A stretch of DNA of 64,000 nt. It comes from Ahniella affigens. GTDB lineage: Bacteria > Pseudomonadota > Gammaproteobacteria > Xanthomonadales > Ahniellaceae. Made by a program: the position numbers and the translations under genes. Of this stretch, positions 47,285 to 58,900 are shown in pieces. Location: contig NZ_CP027860.1 in assembly GCF_003015185.1 (NCBI RefSeq), positions 248,001 through 312,000 of the forward strand. Direction: 5' to 3'. The notes beneath the pieces were generated by a model. It saw only the letters and a list, made by a program, of their open reading frames with translations. It had not been told where the DNA came from and did no database searches. Numbering within the stretch: the first letter of the stretch is position 1; each line of letters starts with the position of its first letter.

Positions 47285-50200
47285 TCACCACAAGGCACGC
47301 AACCAGGCGGCCTGTTTCAGCGTGCGGTCGTTACTCAGCGTGACCGTGGCCGGGGTCGGCGCGCGCACGCCGGACTGGTTGACGACGACGTACTGGAACG
47401 CGAACTGCGTCTGCAGCGTCGCGAGACCACTGATGCGAACACCTCCGGATTCGATCGATACGTTGGCCGGTGCGCCAACCAGCAGGACCGTCAGCCCGGT
47501 GTTTGGCACGTCGTTGCCGAGCAGGTTCGCGAAGGGCACCAGCAGCGAGGGCTCGAACGGGACCCGGATCGCGTCATGGTTGGCCTGGGGCGCGACGCTT
47601 ACGGGCAGTGTCGTTGCCGTCACGGACGCGGTGCCCTGGCCGCTTGGTAACACCTGTGTGCTGCAGAACCGATTGCCGTTGCCGAGCGTGCCAATGTCGG
47701 TGCCGCACAGCTGATATGACCATGACGTGGCATTGCCATTCGGCAACCACCAACCCCACTGGCCATTGAACGGTTCAGCCGGCACGGTCACGCCGTTGTT
47801 GTCGATCAGCGCAATTGGATCGATATTGCTGACTTGGCTCGCGTCGGCCGTGTCATTGCCCAGAAGGTCATTGCGCCGGACAAAGGCCGTCGTTCCTGCC
47901 ACCAAGGTGATCGCATCAGGGCGGGGTACGAGTGGCACAGGAGGGAATGTCACGTGTACGGGCGCCCGGTTCGACGGGATGTTGGCGCCGTTGCCCACAT
48001 ATCGGACGGCATAGTCGAAATCAACGCTCGTCACGTCGTGCTGCTTCAGTGCGAACTTCAGCGGGCGCGAACGGTAAAGATACGGCGGCTCGCCGGTAGC
48101 CAGAATCTCGACGCGGCTGTCGCTACTCGGGAATTGCGTCACGTCCGGATCCCAGAGCAAATCTCGCTGAAAGCCCAGCGAGTACGGATTCAAGTTGTCA
48201 TTGCCCGTGATCACAAATGGCGAGTTGGTCGGGTATTCAATCCGGCGCGCGGCGCCGCTACCGACGACGACGGAGTTGAAGTCGGTGAACACCACTTCGT
48301 CCTGGATCGCATGCAGCGTTTGTGGCAGTGGCGCTGAAAAGACCACCGTGACTGTGGCGATGTTCGAGACCCAGGGATTGGTCGCGCTGCGTTTGAAGTT
48401 GTAGAACAGGCTCACTTGTTTCGGTGGCACGCAACTCGTGGTCACTTGCACGTCACACGCGCGCACTTGCAAGTTGAATTGCCCGCTCGCGCCAGGGCCA
48501 CCGTACTCGCCACCGACCGAGACAATGTTCGGGTCGCCATTCGCGCCAAACTGATTCATGATCCAGTTCGCCGGATCAACATCGTTGTCCTTCCAGCTCA
48601 GGTAGCTCAGGTTCATGTTGGTGTCGAATGGCACGGTCACGACATCATCAACGGCGCTTACCGCCGATGAGCCGAAAGTCAGCAAGCCGAGTCGTGCACC
48701 GCCTTGGAGCGCGGTGAAGCGGAGCAAGTACTCCGTGTTGGCGACCGGAACAAAGCTGGGTATCAAGACCATTGCATCGAAGCCCGTCGCGCTGACGACT
48801 GGATAAACGACGTTCGACATGTCGATGGTGCCCGTGGCCTTGCGCACGATCTCGACCCGATAGGTGCTGCCGGCCTCGCTTTGGGCGAAGTAGCCATGAA
48901 TTCTGAGCGATGTCGCATTCAAGGGCTTGAACGTGTACACCAGGACTTCGCCGGCGTCACTCTTCTCGATCACATTGCGCTTCACGCCTGGTGCGCGCTC
49001 AGACCAGTGTTGGCGCAGGTCGACATCGGCATCCAAACGCAAGTGTGGGGAGTCGGCGCAAGGCGGTTGCCCGCAGGCATACTGCCGCGGGTCGCGATCG
49101 AAGGAGCCCAAGGGGCCCGCATCAAACTCATCGGCTTCGCGAGCGTCATCACCGTTGGTCACATCGACGATGAGTGGATCGCAACCAATCCCGGTGCCCG
49201 GGCAGACCGGCTGGACTCTGAGGCTCAGCCAATCAATGCGCGCATTGCTCAGGCCAGTACCGGCTGACAGGCGCAGAATCCGCATGCTCGCAGCCGGGAT
49301 CGTCATGGCAAGACCTTGCGTGCTCAATGGCACCACGTATTCGACAAAGTCGGTGCTGTTGTTGAGTGTCAGCAGATGCGTTTGAATGGCCGTCGTGTCA
49401 TCGAACAGCGACACGGCCAGCGTGCCCGTGCCACTGGCGCGGATCACTGGTGCCAACCGGATTGGAACGACTTGCGTATTGCGGAGGGAGTACTCAACGT
49501 AGTCGTTGCCCTCCAGGCGATGCACCACGGTGATGGCATTGCCACCCGTGTCCGTGAGGCTTTTCACGTCCACATCGGTTTGGCGCGCGGCATCGTCCCA
49601 AACTTGCGTATCGGGCTTGCCGTCTTCGTCAAAGTCGGTGTCCGAAAAGGCAACGCCAGGACCGCCGCGGTCGTAGTGCTCCGCTTGGATCAGTGTGCCC
49701 GTTGGCCAGCCTGCGGCTGCGGCATCGGGCGCTGCGGGGTAATACGACTGCTGCGCACCGGCGTTCGGATCGCGGACCGTCACCTGGGTCGTCACAGAAT
49801 CCACGCAGTGCGTGCCGCCTGGGTTCGTGCAGACCTTGACCGAGTACGTGCCAGTATGCGCTTCGGTCGCGCTGATGACCTGGTAGGTCGACGTATTGCC
49901 GGTCGTGCTCACGTTGCCTGCCGGGCCCGCTGCCTGCCACGTGAACGCCGTGCCGTTCTGAGCGGAGACCGTCAGCGAGAATGGCGCGCCCAAGTCAACG
50001 GTCAGTGTTGACGGCAGGTTCTGGGTGATGACCGGCAGTTGGATACTCTGCGGCCGGAACATCGTGACGGTCTGCCAACCGAGGTCGACGTCGCCACTCA
50101 CGTCTGTGGCCGCAACGCGATAGCGCATGCTGCATGACTCGGCTTGATCACGGCCGTCAAAGAGCAGGTACCCATCAGACAATTGAAACTTGGGCTGCGA

Positions 50201-52867
50201 GCAGGCGATCCCGTCAATGTTGAAACCGGAAATTTCGCTGATCTTCAGCGGTCGACCTTGCTGGTCGGAGTCGTTGGCGAGGACGTCAACGATTTGATTG
50301 ACGCGACCATCGATCATGACCGAGTCGGGCCGGATCACGGTCAGCATCGCTGGCAGCGCGCCGGCTGGGTCAGCGGCCTGACACGTGTTGTAAGCCGCCC
50401 AGCATTGCCCACTCAAGCAGTCTGCGTCGCTGCTGCATTGTTCGCCATTTGCGGCAGGGCCCGATCGAACCACGCAGCTTCCACCCACGCACATCTCACC
50501 AGCGGCGCAGTCACTGTTCGTCATGCACATTGAATTCCCGTCGCACTGAACCGGAATCTGGTGGCTGGAAAGCGGTAGCGTCACCACCGTGCTGTTGCCG
50601 TCGGGTAGCACTTGCCCGGACCGCAAGCCAAAATTCAGGGTTGCAATACCAGCACCACTCTCTGGCGTCGTGGTGAACGTGTAAGGGGCGTCGGTGCCAA
50701 TCGTGATTGATTGCCCGCACGCGACATTTCGGCCGTGCAATGCCACTTGGGAGGGATTCACCGAACCAAGGTTGCTCGGCGCCACATTGGTCGTCAAATG
50801 GGCTTGATTCGGGAACTGCAACCAATTCGACGTGCCTTCATTAGTGACCGTCAACACGCCTGTGGAACTGCCGCCGTGGCATTGTGCCGGTCCGAGTCCG
50901 GACACTTCGACCTTTGCCGCAAACTCCGGAATGGTGATCGAGGCATCCACCAAATCCGGAAACCATTCCCCATCGTCACCATCGTCGACCAGACCCATGT
51001 GCATCACATATTCGCGCGGTTCCGGCTGGCCGTCGCCCGGCAGTCGGTCCAGTGGGTAGTCGAACTCGGCGGTCTCGCCGCACTCGATCAGGCCATCGTG
51101 ATCACCAACGATCTCCCGAATCGCGATGCTGCGTGTGGACCAGCTGAACGGGTGCAGATCGAGGTTGCCATTGCCGCCACGAACGCCAAATCGGTAGTAC
51201 GGATTTGCGTTCGAATCGGTCGGCCAGGGGGTCGTGCCGGTATTGCGGAGCCGAATCGTCGCCGTGTAGGGGTTGCTATCAGGCCAGTGGCACGATACTT
51301 CTGCAGGATGTCCGAGATTGATCGTCGGCGCGACGACCGCAAATCCCAAGCGTTCGGCATTGCTGGGGCAATTGCTGGTCTGACCGCCGCCACCGGATGC
51401 ATTGCGCAGCCCGTTCTGATCCCAGATCAAGTGAAAAATAGGGGTGCCGCTGTCGGGACCATCCAAACAATAGCGATCGCCTGCGCCTGAGCGCGCGCAG
51501 AGCAAGCCATCAGCGGTATCGCGATTGAACCGCCAGCTGCTCGGCACATCAGTTTCAGAAGACGGGGCAATCACCTCGCCAATGCGAGCGCCGGCGCCCG
51601 AGAATCGATAGGTGAATGCCGAGAACGGGCCGCGCGCTGGATGGCACGGGCCGAGCTGCGCTTGATCCGCGCCATCGCCGCCCATCCAGGTCGCGATCTC
51701 ACTGTCCGAGCGCCAGATCGACAGCACGCAATTGCCCGCGCCCGACGCATACAGTCGATAATTGCCCACCAAGTCTTTGGCGGTATTGATCGCATTTGCC
51801 GTCGGTTGCGATTGCACGGCGGTGTTCAATGCCGCGCGTTCACTGGCGCTGAGGCCGAATGCTTCGGGCGGCGCTGCGGGTACCTGTTCATTGGTGAGCT
51901 CCCCCGCGTTGTTGAATGTGAAGCCGAGGCTCTTCGCAAACAGCACCCAGCCAATCGATGCTTTCATCCAGCAGTCGCCCGGTCCGGAGGTCCAACACGC
52001 AGCGTCCCAAGGCGGCAGGGGCGCGCCACTCCGATGGTGCGCCCGCCCAAGCGCTGCCGAGAACATGCTGTGGATCGGGGTCGCGTGGGCATAAGCTGGA
52101 GAACTAATGGTGCCGTCGTCTTGCCGGCCGTAACGGTTATGGCGTGGCCCTGCCGCGGCGACCGTCACCCAACCATCGTTGGCGCGCAGTTCAAGTGGGC
52201 CATCCTGCTCGATATAGGGGAACGTCGAACCGGTTGGGGCATCTTCGGGTGGATGCCGATACGTGTCGATCCGGGTAAACGTCGAGTCGTGCGACACGAG
52301 CGCAAGGGCTCCCCACACGGCGCGCAGCCATTGGGTGGCTTTGGCATGCAGCGGGTCGGACACTGGTGTGCGGGCGCGCACCATCATCACCGCGCCAATC
52401 TGATGCCCGGCGTACACCGGCGAGAAAATCTCGTTGCTCATCAGGCCGCCAGCGCCGCTCTGAATGTCGAAGTATTGCGACCACCAGCCCTGGGCCGCGG
52501 CCGGTGCGTGAATGTAGAGCGCGGCCGCGCAAATCGGTCCGTAGTTCTTCGACTGGCCATAGCTATGGTAGATCGAATCGGGATCGTGCTGACCTGGCGG
52601 CAACTCGGCGACGCATTGCGCCACATCAGCGGATTCGAAGGGTCGCGCCGGATTGTTCTCCAGTGCATAGAGCGCCTGGCGTGCGCAGAACGCGACGACA
52701 TCGTTCGGGCAGGTGCCGGCCTGGGCAACGCTGCTCGACACCATGCTGGCGAGTAGTAATGTCACGGCCCACAGTTGCTGTGGTCGGCGCCGCCATGATG
52801 ACGCGTTGGCGCCTGCCTTGGGCCATTGCCCAGGGATCAGTCTTTGCAGAGATTGCAACTTGAACAC
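47285..52867 (-). CDS. Giant secreted multidomain protein with lectin-like and carbohydrate-binding modules (1860 aa)
   Basis: A GTG start is favoured because GAGGTGA lies six bases before it and a long signal peptide follows (hydrophobic LWAVTLLLASMVSSSVAQA near residue 40). Residues ~50-340 are an unknown globular domain. Around 365-440 is a B-lectin-like part (VGNYRLYASGAGNCVLSIW). Ig-like sandwiches follow; a Dickkopf-type Cys segment (CMTNSDCAAGEMCVGGSC) lies near 780. VLANDSD-type cadherin/Big units and a CBM6/35-like module (IQAEHYDRGGPGVAF) occur near 1060. The rest is repeated Ig-like sandwich. No catalytic motif is obvious. Probably an adhesive or polysaccharide-binding surface protein, co-expressed with the upstream RHS gene. 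Confidence 0.75.
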   Translation of the reverse strand: MFKLQSLQRLIPGQWPKAGANASSWRRRPQQLWAVTLLLASMVSSSVAQAGTCPNDVVAFCARQALYALENNPARPFESADVAQCVAELPPGQHDPDSIYHSYGQSKNYGPICAAALYIHAPAAAQGWWSQYFDIQSGAGGLMSNEIFSPVYAGHQIGAVMMVRARTPVSDPLHAKATQWLRAVWGALALVSHDSTFTRIDTYRHPPEDAPTGSTFPYIEQDGPLELRANDGWVTVAAAGPRHNRYGRQDDGTISSPAYAHATPIHSMFSAALGRAHHRSGAPLPPWDAACWTSGPGDCWMKASIGWVLFAKSLGFTFNNAGELTNEQVPAAPPEAFGLSASERAALNTAVQSQPTANAINTAKDLVGNYRLYASGAGNCVLSIWRSDSEIATWMGGDGADQAQLGPCHPARGPFSAFTYRFSGAGARIGEVIAPSSETDVPSSWRFNRDTADGLLCARSGAGDRYCLDGPDSGTPIFHLIWDQNGLRNASGGGGQTSNCPSNAERLGFAVVAPTINLGHPAEVSCHWPDSNPYTATIRLRNTGTTPWPTDSNANPYYRFGVRGGNGNLDLHPFSWSTRSIAIREIVGDHDGLIECGETAEFDYPLDRLPGDGQPEPREYVMHMGLVDDGDDGEWFPDLVDASITIPEFAAKVEVSGLGPAQCHGGSSTGVLTVTNEGTSNWLQFPNQAHLTTNVAPSNLGSVNPSQVALHGRNVACGQSITIGTDAPYTFTTTPESGAGIATLNFGLRSGQVLPDGNSTVVTLPLSSHQIPVQCDGNSMCMTNSDCAAGEMCVGGSCVVRSGPAANGEQCSSDADCLSGQCWAAYNTCQAADPAGALPAMLTVIRPDSVMIDGRVNQIVDVLANDSDQQGRPLKISEISGFNIDGIACSQPKFQLSDGYLLFDGRDQAESCSMRYRVAATDVSGDVDLGWQTVTMFRPQSIQLPVITQNLPSTLTVDLGAPFSLTVSAQNGTAFTWQAAGPAGNVSTTGNTSTYQVISATEAHTGTYSVKVCTNPGGTHCVDSVTTQVTVRDPNAGAQQSYYPAAPDAAAAGWPTGTLIQAEHYDRGGPGVAFSDTDFDEDGKPDTQVWDDAARQTDVDVKSLTDTGGNAITVVHRLEGNDYVEYSLRNTQVVPIRLAPVIRASGTGTLAVSLFDDTTAIQTHLLTLNNSTDFVEYVVPLSTQGLAMTIPAASMRILRLSAGTGLSNARIDWLSLRVQPVCPGTGIGCDPLIVDVTNGDDAREADEFDAGPLGSFDRDPRQYACGQPPCADSPHLRLDADVDLRQHWSERAPGVKRNVIEKSDAGEVLVYTFKPLNATSLRIHGYFAQSEAGSTYRVEIVRKATGTIDMSNVVYPVVSATGFDAMVLIPSFVPVANTEYLLRFTALQGGARLGLLTFGSSAVSAVDDVVTVPFDTNMNLSYLSWKDNDVDPANWIMNQFGANGDPNIVSVGGEYGGPGASGQFNLQVRACDVQVTTSCVPPKQVSLFYNFKRSATNPWVSNIATVTVVFSAPLPQTLHAIQDEVVFTDFNSVVVGSGAARRIEYPTNSPFVITGNDNLNPYSLGFQRDLLWDPDVTQFPSSDSRVEILATGEPPYLYRSRPLKFALKQHDVTSVDFDYAVRYVGNGANIPSNRAPVHVTFPPVPLVPRPDAITLVAGTTAFVRRNDLLGNDTADASQVSNIDPIALIDNNGVTVPAEPFNGQWGWWLPNGNATSWSYQLCGTDIGTLGNGNRFCSTQVLPSGQGTASVTATTLPVSVAPQANHDAIRVPFEPSLLVPFANLLGNDVPNTGLTVLLVGAPANVSIESGGVRISGLATLQTQFAFQYVVVNQSGVRAPTPATVTLSNDRTLKQAAWLRALW

Positions 52868-52911
52868 GGTTCACCTCAATGGAAGTTTTGCGCCGCAGGG
52901 CGGGGCATAGA

Positions 52912-52933
52912 CCGCGCGCCTTTGCACGCGCGG
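52912..52933. other. Hairpin between the RHS gene and the giant secreted gene
   Basis: CCGCGCG and CGCGCGG form a 7-bp stem with an eight-base loop in the 105-bp gap, without a T-run. It may partly attenuate transcription or mark an mRNA processing site. Confidence 0.4.
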
Positions 52934-52972
52934 CTGAAGGCAGGACTCATTGCGAGCAGGTGGCCTGTGCGG

Positions 52973-55900
52973 CTAGGGCGTCCATTTGGACATCCAGCGC
53001 ACGATCTTCGAGTCCGACCAGTGGTCAGAGAGCGCACCACCAACCGTGGTGCCCGCCACCGGAATCGAGTTGATCGCGCCGCCCACCTCAACACCGAGTG
53101 CTGCGGCATTGCCGACCACCGGGATATGGCCTGCGGCTTCTGACATGGCGATTTGGGCGCGCTCGCCAGGGGTGTTCGCATTGGCAAACTCATAGGCACT
53201 CATGGCGGTTCCAGCCAGGCCCGAGATGCGGCCAGCGGCACCAAGCAAGTTGCCGGTCTTGCCATCGATGGCTGCAAGTGGCGCCTGTTCGATCAGCGCG
53301 CTCGTTGGGGTGGCGCCGGGCAGGGCGCGGCCGACCTTCACTTGCCCACTCAAGTCCACATCGAACTTCTCGCCGACCGCAACGCCCGAGATTGCGTTGC
53401 CCCAGCCACGGCCGCTGCCCTGGTTGATCTCCGGCGGCTGAAACGATGCCACTTTCGGATCGCCCTCAGCCACGGTTGCGAACGCATGGTGACCCCGATC
53501 GCCCTTGCCCCATCCAAACGGATCGCCAACCGTTTTCGGGGTGGATTGCCGCGGGACACGAGTGAGGCCGTCATTTTCCGCGGCCAAGCGCGCCAGATGT
53601 GCGGCGTGTGCTCGCTCCTGTCTTTGTGCGAGTCGAAGTTTCGCCATCGCTTCGTCATGGCTCAATCCATCTTGAGCACGAAGGCGGTTGTAGAGCTTCT
53701 GATAGTCGTTGTCAGTAGCACCTTGCGGACTCACCAGCTTGCGCGACTCGCTCTGTCCCGCTTCGCGGCCATCCGGATCTGAATTGACCATCGGTGAGTT
53801 ATAGGCGTAGGCATAGCGATTCCACGACGTGGCCGCCCCGGGCGCGCCCAAAACCGGATCCACTTGGGTGAATCGACCCAGACTCATGAGGCCGTAGCGC
53901 GCATGCATGTAGTCCAGATCGGTACTGCCGCCAAGCTTGTCCCGTTCGTGTCCGGTATAGCGAATGCCGGCAGGCTTGCCGCCACCATCGCCACCGGGCG
54001 TGTAGCCGCCAAATGGCCAGTAGGTGAAGAAGTCCTGCGCGCTGCCCTGCGCCGTGGTCGTCAGTCGTGTGCTGCCCAGATGATCCTGGTGCAGGTGCAC
54101 GACGTTGCCGTTTGCATCGGCCTCAGCGATGGTGCTGCCGGAAAGATCGATGAAGTCCTTGTTGAAGCGAATGCTTGCGCTTGTGTTGCTGGTGGTTTCC
54201 ACGAACTCACGAAGCACGCGGTTGTTTGGGTTGCGTGGGGTCCAGCGGGCACTGAAGTCGCCAAGATCGAACGCAGCCAAACGCTCGCCGCTGGCGTTGT
54301 AGAGGTAACTGTTTGCAGAGTTCGATGCGGTACCACCCAGTTCGCGGGAAGCGCGCATGCGACCTTGCGGGTCGTACTCAAACTGCAACTGGGCCACACT
54401 CTGGCCGGTCATGATCGCGAGTTCGGTGGTATTGCCGCGTGCGTCGTAGCCCACTTGTGGCAACGGGCTCCCAGCGGCCGCCTTCAGGCGGTTGCTGGCG
54501 CTGTCAACGTTGCTTTGGCTCAGTACCGGTACTGGACTCGCGTTGGCAGCGATATTGGTGAGTGTGGTGATATTGCCGAAGTCGTCATAGGCAACCTCCT
54601 GCCGATGCTTCTGGCCCAAGTGGTCCATGGTCTCGCCCGCGATCAGGCGGTTCAGACCATCGTATGCAAAGGCCAGTGTCTGCGCGTTGCCCGCGCCCAG
54701 TGCCAAATGCGATACCAGATTGCCGCGGGCGTCATAGCGCAGATCGGATTGTCCGAACAGAACCGGGCTATTCGCCTGACTGCCCGCCGTGGTGCGCACT
54801 CTGGCAAGACGCCAGCCGAACGCATCGAGGTCCTGCCAGTCGGTTGTGCCATTGCTGCGTTGGGCAAAGGCAACGGTGCCATTCGGCAAATAGCCGATAT
54901 TCTGAATCCAAGCCCCAGGGTTGCCACCATCGCCCACCGAGTTCAATTGGTTCCGCACATAGTGCTGGCTGACCTGGCGCGTTGGTGCCACCGCGCAGGC
55001 GGCACCGAGGCAAGTCGGATAACCGATCTGTGTCTGTCGGCCGAGTTGGTCGAAACTCATCGTGCTGACGAATTCAACGCCCAGCGCGCGGAGTGTATTC
55101 GGCTCGCCAGTGCTTGCTCTAACGCGATACTCGCTCAACTGCCCGAGGCTGTCGCCATAGCGGTAGCGCTCAGACACCGTCACGCGATGGGTCGGGTAGT
55201 CGGTAGGCGTTAGTCCGACAAAATTGTGCTGGCGCACTTCGGCGACGCGGTTCGCGGTGAGATTGTTACCTTCCTTGCGGCGCGCGTAAAACAGTTCCGT
55301 CAGCGGCTTCGGGTTGCCGCCCGCATGGCCAATGGACTGGGTCAGACGGCCGAAGGAATCATAGACGTTGATCAGGTCGAGATCCGGGTCATCGGGATAG
55401 CCCAACGACAACATGTGCCCGGCGCTGTCGAACTGCAAGTACGCCTGGGTGGTCAGTTCCGGGTACACCGCGGTCAGCTGAAAGCCACGACCGTCATAGA
55501 CGAAGCGTCGTTGTTGACCCGTGCAGGTGCTCGCCCGCCCATCGCCATCAGCGTCCTTGACACAAACGGCGATCAGATGACCGGCAGCGTCATAGTCGTA
55601 GCTGCTCGTCAGGCAATTCGGGTCATTGGCGGTCGCACAGGTGTTGGCGGCCCCAGTCTTGGATTCGCGGCTTTCGGTGATCTGCCCAAGTGGATCGAGC
55701 ACGTTGATCGACAACGCTTCTATGGTGCCTGACGCAGCGAGCACCTGGTTCGTGATTTGCCAATCGCCGCCGCGGTCGAAGAGCTGTCGATGCTTCGAGC
55801 CATCCGGGTTGGTGATCAAGTAGGCCCGGCCCAGCAAATCGTAGTCCGTCTGTGTCCAGCCGACGCTTGGATCATTGGCATCCGTGCGAATGTCAAACGG

Positions 55901-58900
55901 CACGCTCTGCGCAATCGGTCGCTGTCTAGCGTCATAGCGTGTGATCGACTGCGCCTCCCCGCTGCCATGCCGGCGGCGGGAACGCTCGGGTTTGCCTGAA
56001 ACATCGAACTCCAGTCGATTCACCTCAGCCCACTCTGTAATTCCAGCGAGGAACGCCTCTGGGTCGCTGCCATCCGTTGGCTGTCTGGGACAGTCGGCAA
56101 GGCTTCTGCACGTCAGCGAGGCAAACCACAGTTTGTCTTGCAAGCGGTTCAATCTGGGATAGGAGTAGACATAGCTGCTTACGCGCTTCACGACGCCGCT
56201 ACTGTTTTGCACATGGCTGCGCAGTACGCGTCCCATCTGGTCATATTCATACCGAGCGCTGAGGCCGTTTTCGTCTAACGACGTCAAGACGCTTCCGGTC
56301 GCTGCATCCAGATTGGATTCCACGCCTCGGAGTCGCATCGACCCGTCGGTTGACAACGTGTCGGTGCGCACCGGCATGCCAATTGGACTGTACACCGTGC
56401 GCGTTCGCGCCACGAAAGCGCTACGTGATGGCCAGGACGCGCAAGATAAACTCGTCGAGATCGCTTGGCTCGCCAAGTCGCCACCGGCGGTAATTTGTTC
56501 GATCGGATTGCCACGGTAGTCACGACGTGCGAGCTTCACGATGTCATTGCCGCTTCGCGCCGGATTCGGGCTGTTGTTCGCATAGATGCGCGTACTGGTC
56601 GCGAATCCTCGTTGGTCGTAGCAGAATTCGTTCGTGCTCACTGACTGCAGGGTGTTCTGGTGAGCTGGCCAGTGTTCGATTCGCGACTGGCGCGTTTGTC
56701 CAATGAACCAATCGGAGCTCGGGTTGGGGTTCAGGGTCAGCGCGCGATCCGCTTTTCCGCAGCCCCAATCAGAATAGTTACTCTGGTCGTTGATGCAGCC
56801 AGTTTCGGTGCCGAGCCGGAGGTCAAAGCGAACCTCATAGCCATCGGCAAAGTTGAATGCCTCGTGTTGAACCTGCTTGGCGCCCCATGGCTTCCAGCCC
56901 TGTGCCGTGTGTCGAGCGGCTTCGGTCGTGACTTTGGTGAACCCGCCAAAACCGTTGTAGCCCTCATACCGCGTGCGCTGATACGCCACCACCACGGCAT
57001 TCGGATCAAGCGGGTCGTGGTAGCGCGTTTCTTCGCGAATCTTGACGACATGGCGGGGCGCATCATCATTCCAGTGACTGAACACTTCGCCATATTGAAC
57101 CCAAGTCGAGCGCAGCGGTCGACCATTGTCGGCATAAGTGATCGTGCTCAGGAATGGGCCTTGGCCGCTTGTTGGATACAACAGTTCGCTGTTGCCAGCG
57201 GCACTGAGGTAGGTAGGTTGCACGACGGGTTCAGTCCAATTCGGCAGGCGCGGACCAAAGTAGTTGGCAATGCCATCTCGGTTTTCAGTCAACGGATCAC
57301 ATGCGGTAAAGGGCATGCCACGCAATGAAGCAAGTCTGGTGGGAACGTATTCGTCGTCGCTGCTGATGTTGTTGTAAAAGTATCGCGTCTTGGTGCCATC
57401 AAGTCCGGTGATGGTTCGGGCGACATAGCAGGGGGGCTCCACGGCAGCGGTCCCGAGTCTGTGCTTACGGTCCGGCAAAGCAGCGGGGATGCCTTGGGAT
57501 TCCGGTTGCAGGCGCCACGTGCCTAGCGCATTTGAGCTACCTGCCGAAGCGGCGAGGCGAGGAAACACTTCTGGATAGGTACTGCCGCTGGTGTTGCCGT
57601 CAATTCGAATGTTGGCCGCGCTGATGCCATCCTGCTCGAGTTTGAAGTACTGCTTCTGAAGGACGCCCGCATGGCTGTATTCATGCGGTGAATGCCGGAG
57701 CGGCTCAGTGGTTACCGTGAATGGTTCTGCGGCGAAACCACCCCGTCTCGTTGGCTTGCTGTAGCTGTATTCAACCCACTTCCCAGTTGGATACCGCAGG
57801 CGCCATAGGCCGCCCGACTTGGCGCCTGCATCGGTGCCTTCATAGTCGCAGAGCGGGTGCGTCGGTACCGTGTCGCAGCCCTCATTGGTGCCGAACGACA
57901 ATCCGGGCCAATTGCCCGTATTGGGGCGCGGCCCGAAGCTTGGAAAAATCCCATCGGATCGAAAGTACTCGAATGCATAGAAGCTCTCATCCGGCAACGT
58001 CAGTCCGCGGAGGAACGGCTCGCGATAGACCCAGTGCGGCTCTGCATCTGCATTGATGCCCTCGTCATAAGCGAAGATCGTGTCGAGCCAGGGTTGATTG
58101 CTTTGGGTTCGGTTGCGCGCTGTCACGCAACCGTATTCTGCGCCGAACTGGTGGGTGTAGCGGGAAATTGCAAGATTGCCCGTGGTGATGGGGCCTTCAT
58201 CAAAATACAGCGGCGTCACGGTCACGTTCTGCCCGCCCATGCCAGCGAGGCTGATCGCAGTGATCTTCTTGAACTTGCGGGTCAGCGCTGGCGACTCCTG
58301 TCCCGTCACCGGCACACCACGCCAGTAGTTTCGGCTCGCAAACGAAATCACATGGCGCCGCGAGCTGGCTGAGTCCGTGATGATCCATTGATCGGCGGTG
58401 GTGTTGTAATCGATGTCAAAGAAGTTGCCATTGGCCTGATGCCCCAGATAGACCCGAGTGGCGCGCCAATCCGACTCGTTGTTTGTGGTGCCATCCAGTC
58501 GGATGAACGTCTGAATGTTCCGGAACTCGACCCGACCACCGTTCGCAAACGTCAGGATGGCGCTGGTTGGTTCTGGTCCAAAGCGCAGCCGATTGCCACT
58601 GCCATCGACGCTGAACCAAGTTTGCTCGGCGCCTTGCCCGGACTGAAAGCTGGTGTTTGGCAAGTCGGTCGTGCCCTGTTTGAATTCCTGGCGAGATCCG
58701 TCAGCTGCTTCATAGATCAGAAAACTGCCGCGATTCTCGACGGTCTGGGCCGGAAGGAGCCGCCCAAAGCCGATCTCCCAACCAAGCCCCATGTTCGAAG
58801 AGCGGTCGGGCACATAGGCACTGATCTGGTCGCTATCACTACCGGTCTGGTTGTGATCCTGACGGATGCAGCGCGCCTCAACCTGATCCCAGGGATCGCC

